Assembly: GCA_023700885.1 (NCBI GenBank)
Contig: JAMPYA010000060.1
Span: 1-10,947 of the forward strand
Direction: 5' to 3'
Length of the DNA stretch: 10,947 bases
DNA from: Flavobacteriaceae bacterium
GTDB taxonomy: Bacteria; Bacteroidota; Bacteroidia; Flavobacteriales; Flavobacteriaceae
The notes under the pieces are model-generated. The model saw only the letters and a list, made by a program, of their open reading frames with translations. It made no database searches and was not told the origin of the DNA. Each line of letters starts with the position of its first letter. Within the stretch, counting starts at the first letter, position 1. Below are positions 1 to 6,771 of this stretch, piece after piece. The position numbers and the translations under genes were made by a program.

Positions 1-907
1 TAGCGGTACCACCAATATTCCTATAGCTATAGGATTAATTATAATGATGTATCCTCCTTTGGCTAAAGTAAATTATGCACTCTTACCTAAAGTCTTCAAA
101 AATGTAAAAATATTATCAATTTCATTGGTGTTAAATTGGATAATTGGACCCATATTAATGTTTGTATTAGCGCTAACATTTTTACAAGATTATCCCGAAT
201 ATATGGTAGGTTTAATTTTAATAGGATTAGCTCGTTGCATTGCCATGGTCTTGGTTTGGAATGACCTCGCAGAAGGTAGTAGTGAATACGGTGCCGGATT
301 GGTAGCATTAAACAGTATTTTTCAAGTATTTGCCTATAGTTTTTATGCCTGGTTATTTATTACCATATTACCGCCTTATTTTGGTTTTGAAGGTGCAATT
401 GTAGATATTTCAATCGCTACAATTGCAGAAAGTGTTGCAATTTACCTTGGTATACCATTTGTTTTAGGTATTTTAAGTAGATTGATTTTAGTAAAATTAA
501 GAGGAGAAGAATGGTACACCACAAAATTTATTGCAACTATTTCTCCTTTAACCTTAATTGCTTTATTATTTACCATTGTAGTGATGTTCTCGTTGAAAGG
601 TGAATTAATTGTTGAAATACCAATGGATGTATTGATAATTGCAGTTCCGCTGCTCATTTATTTTAGTATGATGTTTTTGATAGGTTTTTTTATTACCAAA
701 GCTATGGGAGCAACCTATGATAAAACCGCAGCAGTTGCTTTTACGGCAGCAGGTAATAATTTTGAATTGGCAATAGCTGTAGCCATTGCTGTTTTCGGAC
801 TTAATTCTGGTCAGGCATTTGCTGGTGTTATAGGTCCTTTGGTAGAAGTCCCGGCACTTATCCTTTTAGTGAGGGTTTCGTTTTGGTTAAAGAAGAAGTA
901 CTTTTAA
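1..907 (+). CDS. ACR3-family arsenite efflux permease, 5' end cut off by the window
   Basis: Inner-membrane carrier that exports arsenite, probably driven by the proton motive force. The reading frame is open from base 2 with no start: residues reading SGTTNIPIAIGLI precede the first in-window Met at 44, and this run followed by MMYPPLAKV is the ACR3 signature. About 300 residues are present against about 350 for the family, so roughly 50 N-terminal residues are missing. Counting from the Met at 44, the family's essential Cys is at 65 (ARCIAMVLVW), and the conserved Glu is at 241 in the AAGNNFELAIA stretch, followed by GPLVEVPALI. Eight or so hydrophobic helices are visible. It faces the next gene tail to tail, with stops overlapping in TTAA. 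No arsR or arsC is visible; they could lie upstream. The family call is firm; the substrate is by family. Confidence 0.93.
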   Translation, partial: SGTTNIPIAIGLIIMMYPPLAKVNYALLPKVFKNVKILSISLVLNWIIGPILMFVLALTFLQDYPEYMVGLILIGLARCIAMVLVWNDLAEGSSEYGAGLVALNSIFQVFAYSFYAWLFITILPPYFGFEGAIVDISIATIAESVAIYLGIPFVLGILSRLILVKLRGEEWYTTKFIATISPLTLIALLFTIVVMFSLKGELIVEIPMDVLIIAVPLLIYFSMMFLIGFFITKAMGATYDKTAAVAFTAAGNNFELAIAVAIAVFGLNSGQAFAGVIGPLVEVPALILLVRVSFWLKKKYF

Positions 908-1668
908 AATAAATACTTATTTAAAATAGTAAAAGCTACATAGGCAATTAAAACTGCTGTGGTTTTTTTTAAAAATGGTTGAGAAACCAATTGTGCACCT
1001 ATTCTTGAACCTATTTGTCCGCCAATAAATACCGTAATTAAAAGGATAAAAGTTAATTCATAATTAATTATAAACTCAGGGTTGGTAATCTGTCCTAATA
1101 ATCCGGAAATAGAATTAACCAATATAAAAAAACTGGCAGTTGCGGCTATTCTTTTAGAAGTATCCCACTTGGTTAAATGTAGCAAAGGAGCGAGAAAAAT
1201 GCCTCCGCCAATACCAACCATGCCGGATAAAAATCCAGTACTACCACCAAATAAACCATCTCTTACAATATTTTTTTTATAAAGCATAGTCTTATCAACT
1301 TCATTTTTAAAATTCATAAACATGGATAATGATGCTATTAAAAGAGAAAATCCTAAAAGTATAAAAAACAATGATTGACTTATTTTTAAATAGCCACCCA
1401 GAAAAGCAAACGGAACACTAAAAATAACTAGTGGTAATATTTTTTTCCAATTAAAATGACCGTTTTTTGCAAAAATATAAGTCCCCCCAGTAACTACAAC
1501 AATATTGCAAATTAAAGAAATGGCTCTAAATTCTGTAAATTCTAAAGAGGTTAATGCCAATAGTGCTAAATAACTTGACCCACCTCCAAATCCGACAGAA
1601 GAATAAAGTAAAGCGATGGTGAAAAATCCCAACATTATCCACCAATAAGTTATGATTAATTCTAACAT
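904..1668 (-). CDS. TSUP (TauE/SafE) family membrane transporter
   Basis: Integral membrane protein of the sulfite exporter TauE/SafE superfamily, whose members move sulfur-containing organic or inorganic anions; the substrate here cannot be told. The 254 residues are the usual family length and are nearly all hydrophobic helices. The internal duplication typical of TSUP shows as two glycine-rich signatures: SVGFGGGSSYLALLAL (about 24-39) and SGMVGIGGGIFLAPLL (about 148-163). The start at 1668 is the first Met and directly precedes the hydrophobic segment. A TAnnTTTG promoter box lies 12 bases upstream. The gene is divergent from the nap operon, with which it shares 140 bases of upstream DNA containing a strong inverted repeat, so joint regulation with nitrate respiration is possible but unproven. 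Its end overlaps the acr3 stop by four bases. Confidence 0.88.
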   Translation of the reverse strand: MLELIITYWWIMLGFFTIALLYSSVGFGGGSSYLALLALTSLEFTEFRAISLICNIVVVTGGTYIFAKNGHFNWKKILPLVIFSVPFAFLGGYLKISQSLFFILLGFSLLIASLSMFMNFKNEVDKTMLYKKNIVRDGLFGGSTGFLSGMVGIGGGIFLAPLLHLTKWDTSKRIAATASFFILVNSISGLLGQITNPEFIINYELTFILLITVFIGGQIGSRIGAQLVSQPFLKKTTAVLIAYVAFTILNKYLF

Positions 1669-1679
1669 TTATTTTTTTT

Positions 1680-1708
1680 CAAAAATACCATTTGTTTTGA
1701 TTTCAAAA
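1680..1708 (-). promoter_or_regulatory. Probable promoter of the TSUP transporter gene
   Basis: Read on the minus strand, TATTTTTG (1687-1680) is a perfect match to the Bacteroidota -7 box TAnnTTTG. A TTTTG at 1708-1704 could be the -33 element, but the spacing of 16 bases is shorter than the usual 19-21. The box lies 12 bases from the ATG, implying a very short leader. Confidence 0.5.
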
Positions 1709-1721
1709 TTTAAAAACTGTT

Positions 1722-1740
1722 ATTTAGAAACGTTCTAAAT
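1722..1740. promoter_or_regulatory. Perfect inverted repeat, candidate operator between the TSUP gene and the nap operon
   Basis: The 19-base site ATTTAGAAACGTTCTAAAT has two perfect 8-base arms around the 3-base centre ACG. It lies 69 bases before napD and 54 bases before the TSUP start, in the only divergent control region of the nap operon. No poly-T run follows on either side, so a terminator is unlikely. The TTA-GAA...TTC-TAA half-sites loosely recall Fur/PerR-type boxes and do not resemble the FNR/CRP form with TTGAT arms. The regulator is unknown. Confidence 0.55.
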
Positions 1741-1808
1741 TTTTATAAAATAAGATATAAAGGTGTTAAAATATGGTGTAAATAATATAAATTGCGAAAA
1801 AAATTAAT

Positions 1809-2051
1809 ATGCCAATTAAGAGTTATATAGCACATCCGACAGAAGGAAGACGTAATGAATTGATAATGAAATTGAAAGAGTTTTCTTCATGCAATATTAC
1901 ACCTGCTACAAATCAAGAAATTGTAATAGTAGTAACGGATACTTTTTCTAACGAAGAAGATCTAGCACTACATGAAAAATTAATAAACTTACCCGAACTA
2001 AAACATCTAACGTTGGTTTCTGGGTTTAGCGATGAAGAAATAATAAACTAA
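1809..2051 (+). CDS. napD: NapD, chaperone for the NapA Tat signal peptide
   Basis: Cytoplasmic chaperone that binds the twin-arginine signal of NapA and holds back export until the molybdenum cofactor is loaded. The 80-residue length fits the family (E. coli NapD is 87). The pattern is that of a small ferredoxin-like alpha/beta fold: a first strand (KSYIAHP), a helix (GRRNELIMKLKEF), a central strand (QEIVIVVTDTF), a helix (DLALHEKLINLPEL) and a last strand (HLTLVSGF) followed by an acidic tail. It is the first gene of the operon and sits 15 bases before napA, the classic napDA arrangement. Overall similarity is modest and the call leans on context. The upstream DNA has the inverted repeat at 1722-1740 but no clear plus-strand TAnnTTTG box. 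Confidence 0.88.
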   Translation: MPIKSYIAHPTEGRRNELIMKLKEFSSCNITPATNQEIVIVVTDTFSNEEDLALHEKLINLPELKHLTLVSGFSDEEIIN

Positions 2052-2066
2052 AATAGTTGGAGAAAT

Positions 2067-4388
2067 ATGTTTATGCAACAAGTAGATCGTAGAGTTTTTG
2101 TAAAAAAAATGGCAATATCAGCAGCAGTTTTAGCTGCTGTGAGTATGTTTCCGGGAATTATTTTTGCAGAAGAGCAAGAGCAAAATATTCCTAAAGGAGA
2201 TTTAGAATGGAAAAAGGCTCCGTGCCGTTTCTGTGGAGTAGGATGTGGATTGTTAATTGGAATTTCTAAAAATAAAGCAGTAGCCGTAAAAGGGGATCCT
2301 AAATCTGAAGTAAATAAAGGATTGTGTTGTGTAAAAGGATATCATTCAGTAATGGCACTTTACGGTAAAGATCGTTTAACAAAACCACTTGTAAAGAAAA
2401 ATGGTATTTATGTAGAAACATCTATGAAAGAAGCTTTAGATTTAGTAGCTTCAAAAATGAAGGGAACCATTAAATCTCACGGTAAAGATTCAGTTGCAAT
2501 TTATGGTTCGGGTCAATGGTCTATTGCAGATGGATATATTGCTTCAAAATTATTTAAGGGATGTATAGGCACTAATAATATTGAAGCGAATGCGCGTTTG
2601 TGTATGGCAAGTGCTGTAACCGGATTTATGACCTCTTTTGGGGCTGATGAACCAATGGGTTGTTATGAAGATATTGATCATGCAAATGCTTATATATTAT
2701 GGGGAAATAATATGGCAGAAATGCATCCTGTTTTATTTTCAAGAATGTTAGATCAGCGTTTAAAGCGCAATGCTAAAATCGTTGATTTTGCTACCAGAAC
2801 TACAAGAACAAGTATGGCAGCTGACAAATCAATTTTATTCAAACCACAAACTGACTTAGCGGTAGCTAATGCTATTTGTTATGAAATTATTAAAAATGGT
2901 TGGATGAATAAAAACTTTGTAGCAAAACATTGTAAATTTAACGCAGGTAAAACCAATATTGGTTATGGTTTAACAGACGATTTTAAATTTAAAGATGAAC
3001 CTAAACAAATTGATTTTGCATCCTATAAAAAATTCCTAGAAGATTACACTCCTGAAAAAGTTGAAAAATATTCTGGTGTATCTGCAAGAGATATTAAATA
3101 CATGGCATCTATCTACGGCGATCCAAACAAAAAGGTAGTTTCGTTTTGGTGTATGGGGCCAAACCAACATACTCGTGGTACTTGGATGAATAATCTTATT
3201 TATAACATCCATTTATTAACAGGTAAAATTTCATCACCAGGGAATAGCCCATTTTCATTAACAGGTCAACCAAGTGCTTGTGGTACCGCTCGTGAAGTTG
3301 GAACTTTTACCCATAAATTACCAAAAGGATTGGTAACTAATGAAAAAGATAGGGCTTTTGCAGCTAAAATTTGGGGAGTTCCGGTAGAAAATATTCCAGA
3401 TAAACCTACGCATCATACGGTTTCTATGTTTAGAGCTTTAGATAGAGGTGAAATTAAATTTATGTGGATTCAGGTAACCAATCCGATGGTTACCATGCCC
3501 AATTTAAAAAGATATAGAAATGGAGCTGAGAAGGAAGGAAGATTTATTGTTGTTTCTGATGTCTATCCAACGCCAACAACAGATGTTGCCGACGTAATAC
3601 TTCCTTCCGCGATGTGGATTGAAAAGACAGGGTTATTTGGAAATTCGGAACGTAGAACTCAATTTTGGGAGCAAATGGTTACTCCTCCAGGAGAAGCTAT
3701 GGATGACGGAATGCAATTGTTAGAGGTTGCTAAACGATTGGGATATGGTAAATATTTTCCATATAGTAAAGATAAATTTGTTGAAGAAGTCTATACAGAA
3801 TACACAAAACATCATGCTGGTAAAAAACATGAAATGGCTCCGTTAGAAGTGTTAAAAAAAGAATCAGGAATGATTTGGCCTTTTGTTGAAGGCAAGCCTA
3901 CTAAATGGCGTTTTAACTCTAAATATGATCCTGCCTGTGAAACTGAAGGATTTCACTTTTATGGAAATGAAGATGGAAGAGCAACTATATGGCAAAGACC
4001 TTATGAGCCAGCTGCTGAATCTCCGGATGATGAATATCCTTTCTGGTTAAATACCGGTAGAGTTGTAGAACATTGGCATTCTGGATCCATGACCAGAAGA
4101 ATTTCTGTATTACATAAAGCAATGCCCAATTCGTATGTAGAATTAAATCCGGAAGAAGCTAAGAAAATGGGTATCAAAAATAAAGATAAAGTAAAATTAA
4201 CTACTCGTAGAGGAAGTATTGTAATGTTGGCATCAGTTAATGAACGTGGAATTCCTCCTAAAGGTCAGGTTTTTGTTCCATTTTTTGATGAGCATTTCTT
4301 AATAAATGAAATTACTTTAGACTCTTACTGTCCAATTTCTAACGAGCCTGATTATAAAAAATGCGCTGTAAAAGTAGAAAAAGTATAA
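2067..4388 (+). CDS. napA: Periplasmic nitrate reductase catalytic subunit NapA
   Basis: Reduces nitrate to nitrite in the periplasm using a bis-molybdopterin guanine dinucleotide cofactor and one [4Fe-4S] cluster. A Tat leader covers about residues 6-34 (DRRVFVKKM, hydrophobic core, cleavage probably near IIFAE). The cluster ligands are Cys53, 56, 60 and 88 (CRFCGVGC, then CVKGY), with the electron-relay Lys at 90. The molybdenum ligand is Cys179 in ARLCMASAV. NapA signatures continue through GPNQHTRGTWMNNL, SLTGQPSACGTAREVGTF and FGNSERRTQFW, separating it from Nas and formate dehydrogenases. The 773 residues lie between the short Desulfovibrio (755) and E. coli (828) forms, and the gene is intact. 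GGAG at 2059-2062 is only 4 bases from this ATG and 10 from the ATG at 2073, so Met3 could be the true start; the Tat motif is unaffected. The next gene follows after 4 bases. Confidence 0.97.
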   Translation: MFMQQVDRRVFVKKMAISAAVLAAVSMFPGIIFAEEQEQNIPKGDLEWKKAPCRFCGVGCGLLIGISKNKAVAVKGDPKSEVNKGLCCVKGYHSVMALYGKDRLTKPLVKKNGIYVETSMKEALDLVASKMKGTIKSHGKDSVAIYGSGQWSIADGYIASKLFKGCIGTNNIEANARLCMASAVTGFMTSFGADEPMGCYEDIDHANAYILWGNNMAEMHPVLFSRMLDQRLKRNAKIVDFATRTTRTSMAADKSILFKPQTDLAVANAICYEIIKNGWMNKNFVAKHCKFNAGKTNIGYGLTDDFKFKDEPKQIDFASYKKFLEDYTPEKVEKYSGVSARDIKYMASIYGDPNKKVVSFWCMGPNQHTRGTWMNNLIYNIHLLTGKISSPGNSPFSLTGQPSACGTAREVGTFTHKLPKGLVTNEKDRAFAAKIWGVPVENIPDKPTHHTVSMFRALDRGEIKFMWIQVTNPMVTMPNLKRYRNGAEKEGRFIVVSDVYPTPTTDVADVILPSAMWIEKTGLFGNSERRTQFWEQMVTPPGEAMDDGMQLLEVAKRLGYGKYFPYSKDKFVEEVYTEYTKHHAGKKHEMAPLEVLKKESGMIWPFVEGKPTKWRFNSKYDPACETEGFHFYGNEDGRATIWQRPYEPAAESPDDEYPFWLNTGRVVEHWHSGSMTRRISVLHKAMPNSYVELNPEEAKKMGIKNKDKVKLTTRRGSIVMLASVNERGIPPKGQVFVPFFDEHFLINEITLDSYCPISNEPDYKKCAVKVEKV

Positions 4389-4392
4389 AAAG

Positions 4393-5085
4393 ATGAAACA
4401 GTTAAAAATTATAGGTCTTGTAGTTTTACTGATGATTGCGGCAGTTATTATCGTCGGTAGAAGTATATCAGCTACCTATGAAAGAACAACGCTTGAAGCT
4501 GAAAATAACACAAAATTACCAATTTTAGAAAGTGAAATAGGTGCTTTTAAAGTTACCAATGAGGCTTTAGGATATATGAATATTATTGATAATAAAAAAT
4601 CAAAATTAATGAGTGAATATTACAGTAATAGAGCTTATCATGGAGCTCCTCCCACTATTCCTCATGAAGTTGATGAACGCAATATGGGTGAAAACAGTTG
4701 TTTAAAATGTCATCAAAATGGAGGATATGTAGATAAATATAAAGCGTACGCTCCAATTGTGCCGCATCCCGATATGGTAAATTGCAGACAATGTCATGTG
4801 GCTGTTAAAACTTCTAAAGTTTTTAAAGAATCAAACTGGGAAAATATCAATAAGATTAAAGTTCCCTACGAATCAAATAATGCTTTGGTAACAAGTCCAC
4901 CGGTAATTCCACATCAACTAGAAATGCATGAAAATTGTTTATCATGTCATGCCGGCCCTAATGTTTCAAAAGAAATTAGAGTAACACATCCAGAACGAAT
5001 AAACTGTAGACAATGTCATGTTATCAATAATAAAGAAACCATTGATATTGGAGAGTTTGTGCGTAAACCCAGATTAAATAATTAA
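4393..5085 (+). CDS. Tetraheme cytochrome c made of two tandem NapB-like diheme modules
   Basis: Periplasmic electron donor to NapA. A single hydrophobic segment (about 5-22), with no lipobox, is either a signal peptide or a membrane anchor. Four CxxCH sites lie at 103-107, 131-135, 182-186 and 205-209. They fall into two modules, each repeating the NapB plan: an (A/S)PPxIPH stretch (His91, His174), a CLxCH site, a second His followed by Pro (His125, His199), then N-CRQCHV. That gives eight His for four bis-His hemes. Ordinary NapB is a 130-150 residue diheme protein with one such module, so this 230-residue form looks like an internal duplication. Four bases separate it from napA. The gene symbol is left blank because of the doubled architecture, though napB would be a fair name. 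About 75 N-terminal residues have no recognised domain. Confidence 0.9.
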   Translation: MKQLKIIGLVVLLMIAAVIIVGRSISATYERTTLEAENNTKLPILESEIGAFKVTNEALGYMNIIDNKKSKLMSEYYSNRAYHGAPPTIPHEVDERNMGENSCLKCHQNGGYVDKYKAYAPIVPHPDMVNCRQCHVAVKTSKVFKESNWENINKIKVPYESNNALVTSPPVIPHQLEMHENCLSCHAGPNVSKEIRVTHPERINCRQCHVINNKETIDIGEFVRKPRLNN

Positions 5086-5105
5086 TAGTTTCATCTAAAA
5101 TAAAA

Positions 5106-5735
5106 ATGAATAGTTTTAAATTAATTGCAAGCTTAGTTTTATTTACAGGATTGGTTTCATGTTCTTCTAATCATGAAAAAGAACATCAATATCACGGTAA
5201 TTTTGAAAAAATTAAAGCTTTAGAAGTAGATTCAATTTCCTATCCAGTAAATTCTTTAGATCTAATAGGACAAACAACATTAGTAGAAGTTAAAACGGAA
5301 GAAGTTACTTTTTATATACCTGAAAGAAAATCATCTATAAAATCTTTTAAATGTTCAGAATGTCACACAAAATCTATTCCTGAATTAAAAGCATCTAATT
5401 TAACTGGTAAAAGAGCCCATTGGAATATAGAATTAAATCATGCAACACCAGATGTCTTGATGTGTAATTCATGTCATCCAACACAAAATTTAGACAATCT
5501 TAAAAGTAACTTAAATGCTGATATTGATTTTAATCAAAGTTATAAAGCATGTGCTCAATGTCACTCATCAGAATACAAAGATTGGTTAGGTGGCGCCCAT
5601 GGAAAAAGAGTAAAAGGATGGGTAAATCCTAGAATTTCTCAAACCTGTGTAGGTTGTCATAATCCACATAGTCCAAAATTTGAAACGCGATTACCATCGA
5701 GGTTAAATACTAAGAAAATTGAAGAGAGAAGATAA
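5106..5735 (+). CDS. Tetraheme c-type cytochrome lipoprotein of the nap operon
   Basis: Probable membrane-tethered electron carrier between the membrane module and the NapB-like protein. The signal peptide ends in a lipobox, LVSC with Cys19 as the lipidated residue. Four CxxCH heme sites lie at 83-87, 120-124, 149-153 and 181-185. Further His at 105, 112, 165 and 188 are candidate second axial ligands. The stretch GAHGKRVKGW followed by CVGCHNPH is of a kind I associate with multiheme cytochromes encoded beside NrfC/NrfD-type genes; that is recollection, not a search. It is not NapC or NrfH: there is no uncleaved N-terminal helix followed closely by heme sites. Residues 20-80 are low in recognisable motifs. 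Flanking gaps of 20 and 32 bases support co-transcription. Heme binding is firm; the exact role is inferred from position. Confidence 0.85.
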   Translation: MNSFKLIASLVLFTGLVSCSSNHEKEHQYHGNFEKIKALEVDSISYPVNSLDLIGQTTLVEVKTEEVTFYIPERKSSIKSFKCSECHTKSIPELKASNLTGKRAHWNIELNHATPDVLMCNSCHPTQNLDNLKSNLNADIDFNQSYKACAQCHSSEYKDWLGGAHGKRVKGWVNPRISQTCVGCHNPHSPKFETRLPSRLNTKKIEERR

Positions 5736-5767
5736 AAGATAAACTGTACATGATTAAAATATAGAAA

Positions 5768-6748
5768 ATGAGTAAGGAAGAAATTAAAAATAATCAGCAA
5801 GACCAAAATACTTGGCATCAAATTACTCTTGAAAATACCGATAGAAGAGGTGCTCTTAAAAAAATGACTGCGGGTTTAATAGCCGGAGTTGGAATAGCCT
5901 CAACTTCATGCTCTGTTTTTTCTGAAGATCATGAAAAAGAAGCCTCTCAAATGTCTTGGGATGAATTTTTTAAGAAGAATTATAAAATTATGTCTGATGA
6001 TGAACGAATTCAAACGGTTCAGCGATTAGAATCTTTATACGAAAAGAAAACAGGAAATACGATCAATATTTCACACCAAGGTCCCATGGAAGATGTGTTA
6101 TTTGGATATGCTTTTAATATATCAAAATGTCAGGGATACATGGATTGTGTAAATGCTTGTATTGAAGAAAATAATCAAGATAGAGATTCGCAAATGCAAT
6201 ACATCAGAATTCATCAAATTGAAAAGGGTCATGGATTTAATTTTGAGAAAGCAGAAGACAACTATTATAATGAAGTTCCTGCAAACAATCATTTTTATAT
6301 TGGTACGCAATGTTTTCATTGCGAAAATCCGCCCTGTGTAAGTGTATGCCCAACCGAAGCCACTTGGAAAGAAAAAGATGGAATTGTAGTGGTAGATTAT
6401 GATTGGTGTATAGGTTGTAGATATTGCTCTGCATCATGTCCTTATGACGGAAGAAGATTTAATTGGGGTCAACCTCATGTTCCAGAAGAGGAAGTAAATA
6501 AAAATCAACATTATTTAGGAAATAGACTGCGTAAAAAAGGAGTGATGGAAAAATGCACCTTTTGTATTCAACGATCTCGCAGTGGCGAAAATCCTGCTTG
6601 TGTTGATGCTTGTCCAACTGGTGCGCGTAAATTTGGTAATTTATTAGACCCAAAAAGCGAAATTCGCTGGATTTTAGAAAACAAAAAAGTATTCCGATTA
6701 AAAGAAGATTTAGGTACAGAACCTAAGTTTTGGTATTATATGGATTAA
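5768..6748 (+). CDS. Four-cluster iron-sulfur protein (NrfC/DmsB type) with Tat-like leader and possible lipobox
   Basis: Electron-transfer subunit that pairs with the following NrfD-like protein. A twin-arginine motif (D25-R26-R27, then LKKM) precedes a hydrophobic stretch (33-46) ending at Cys48 in ASTSC, which could be a lipidation site, placing the protein on the periplasmic face. The cluster motifs are: I, Cys121, 127 and 131 with Tyr at 124 where the second Cys belongs; II, Cys182, 185, 190 and 194; III, Cys214, 217, 220 and 224; IV, Cys263, 266, 278 and 282. The Tyr predicts that one centre is [3Fe-4S] or altered. The 326 residues exceed NrfC or DmsB (about 205-225) because of the leader and a roughly 65-residue region (50-115) of unknown function. 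Molybdopterin-enzyme partnership is supported by napA three genes upstream. Confidence 0.92.
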   Translation: MSKEEIKNNQQDQNTWHQITLENTDRRGALKKMTAGLIAGVGIASTSCSVFSEDHEKEASQMSWDEFFKKNYKIMSDDERIQTVQRLESLYEKKTGNTINISHQGPMEDVLFGYAFNISKCQGYMDCVNACIEENNQDRDSQMQYIRIHQIEKGHGFNFEKAEDNYYNEVPANNHFYIGTQCFHCENPPCVSVCPTEATWKEKDGIVVVDYDWCIGCRYCSASCPYDGRRFNWGQPHVPEEEVNKNQHYLGNRLRKKGVMEKCTFCIQRSRSGENPACVDACPTGARKFGNLLDPKSEIRWILENKKVFRLKEDLGTEPKFWYYMD

Positions 6749-6771
6749 TAAAAAAGATTAAAAGATAAATA

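Noticed and set aside
950..970. Possible terminator AAAAC...GTTTT followed by a T-run after the arsenite permease
   Set aside because: The stem is only five A-T-rich pairs with a 7-base loop and lies inside the TSUP coding region; too weak to call.
1082..1282. 66-codon plus-strand open frame
   Set aside because: It lies wholly antisense to the TSUP gene, has no recognisable features, and arises from the composition of that gene.
1..1668. An arsenic resistance operon including the TSUP gene
   Set aside because: The TSUP gene is on the opposite strand, and no arsR or arsC is visible in the window.
6122..6653. Several open frames of 60-70 codons on both strands
   Set aside because: All lie inside the iron-sulfur protein gene, whose four cysteine motifs prove the correct frame.
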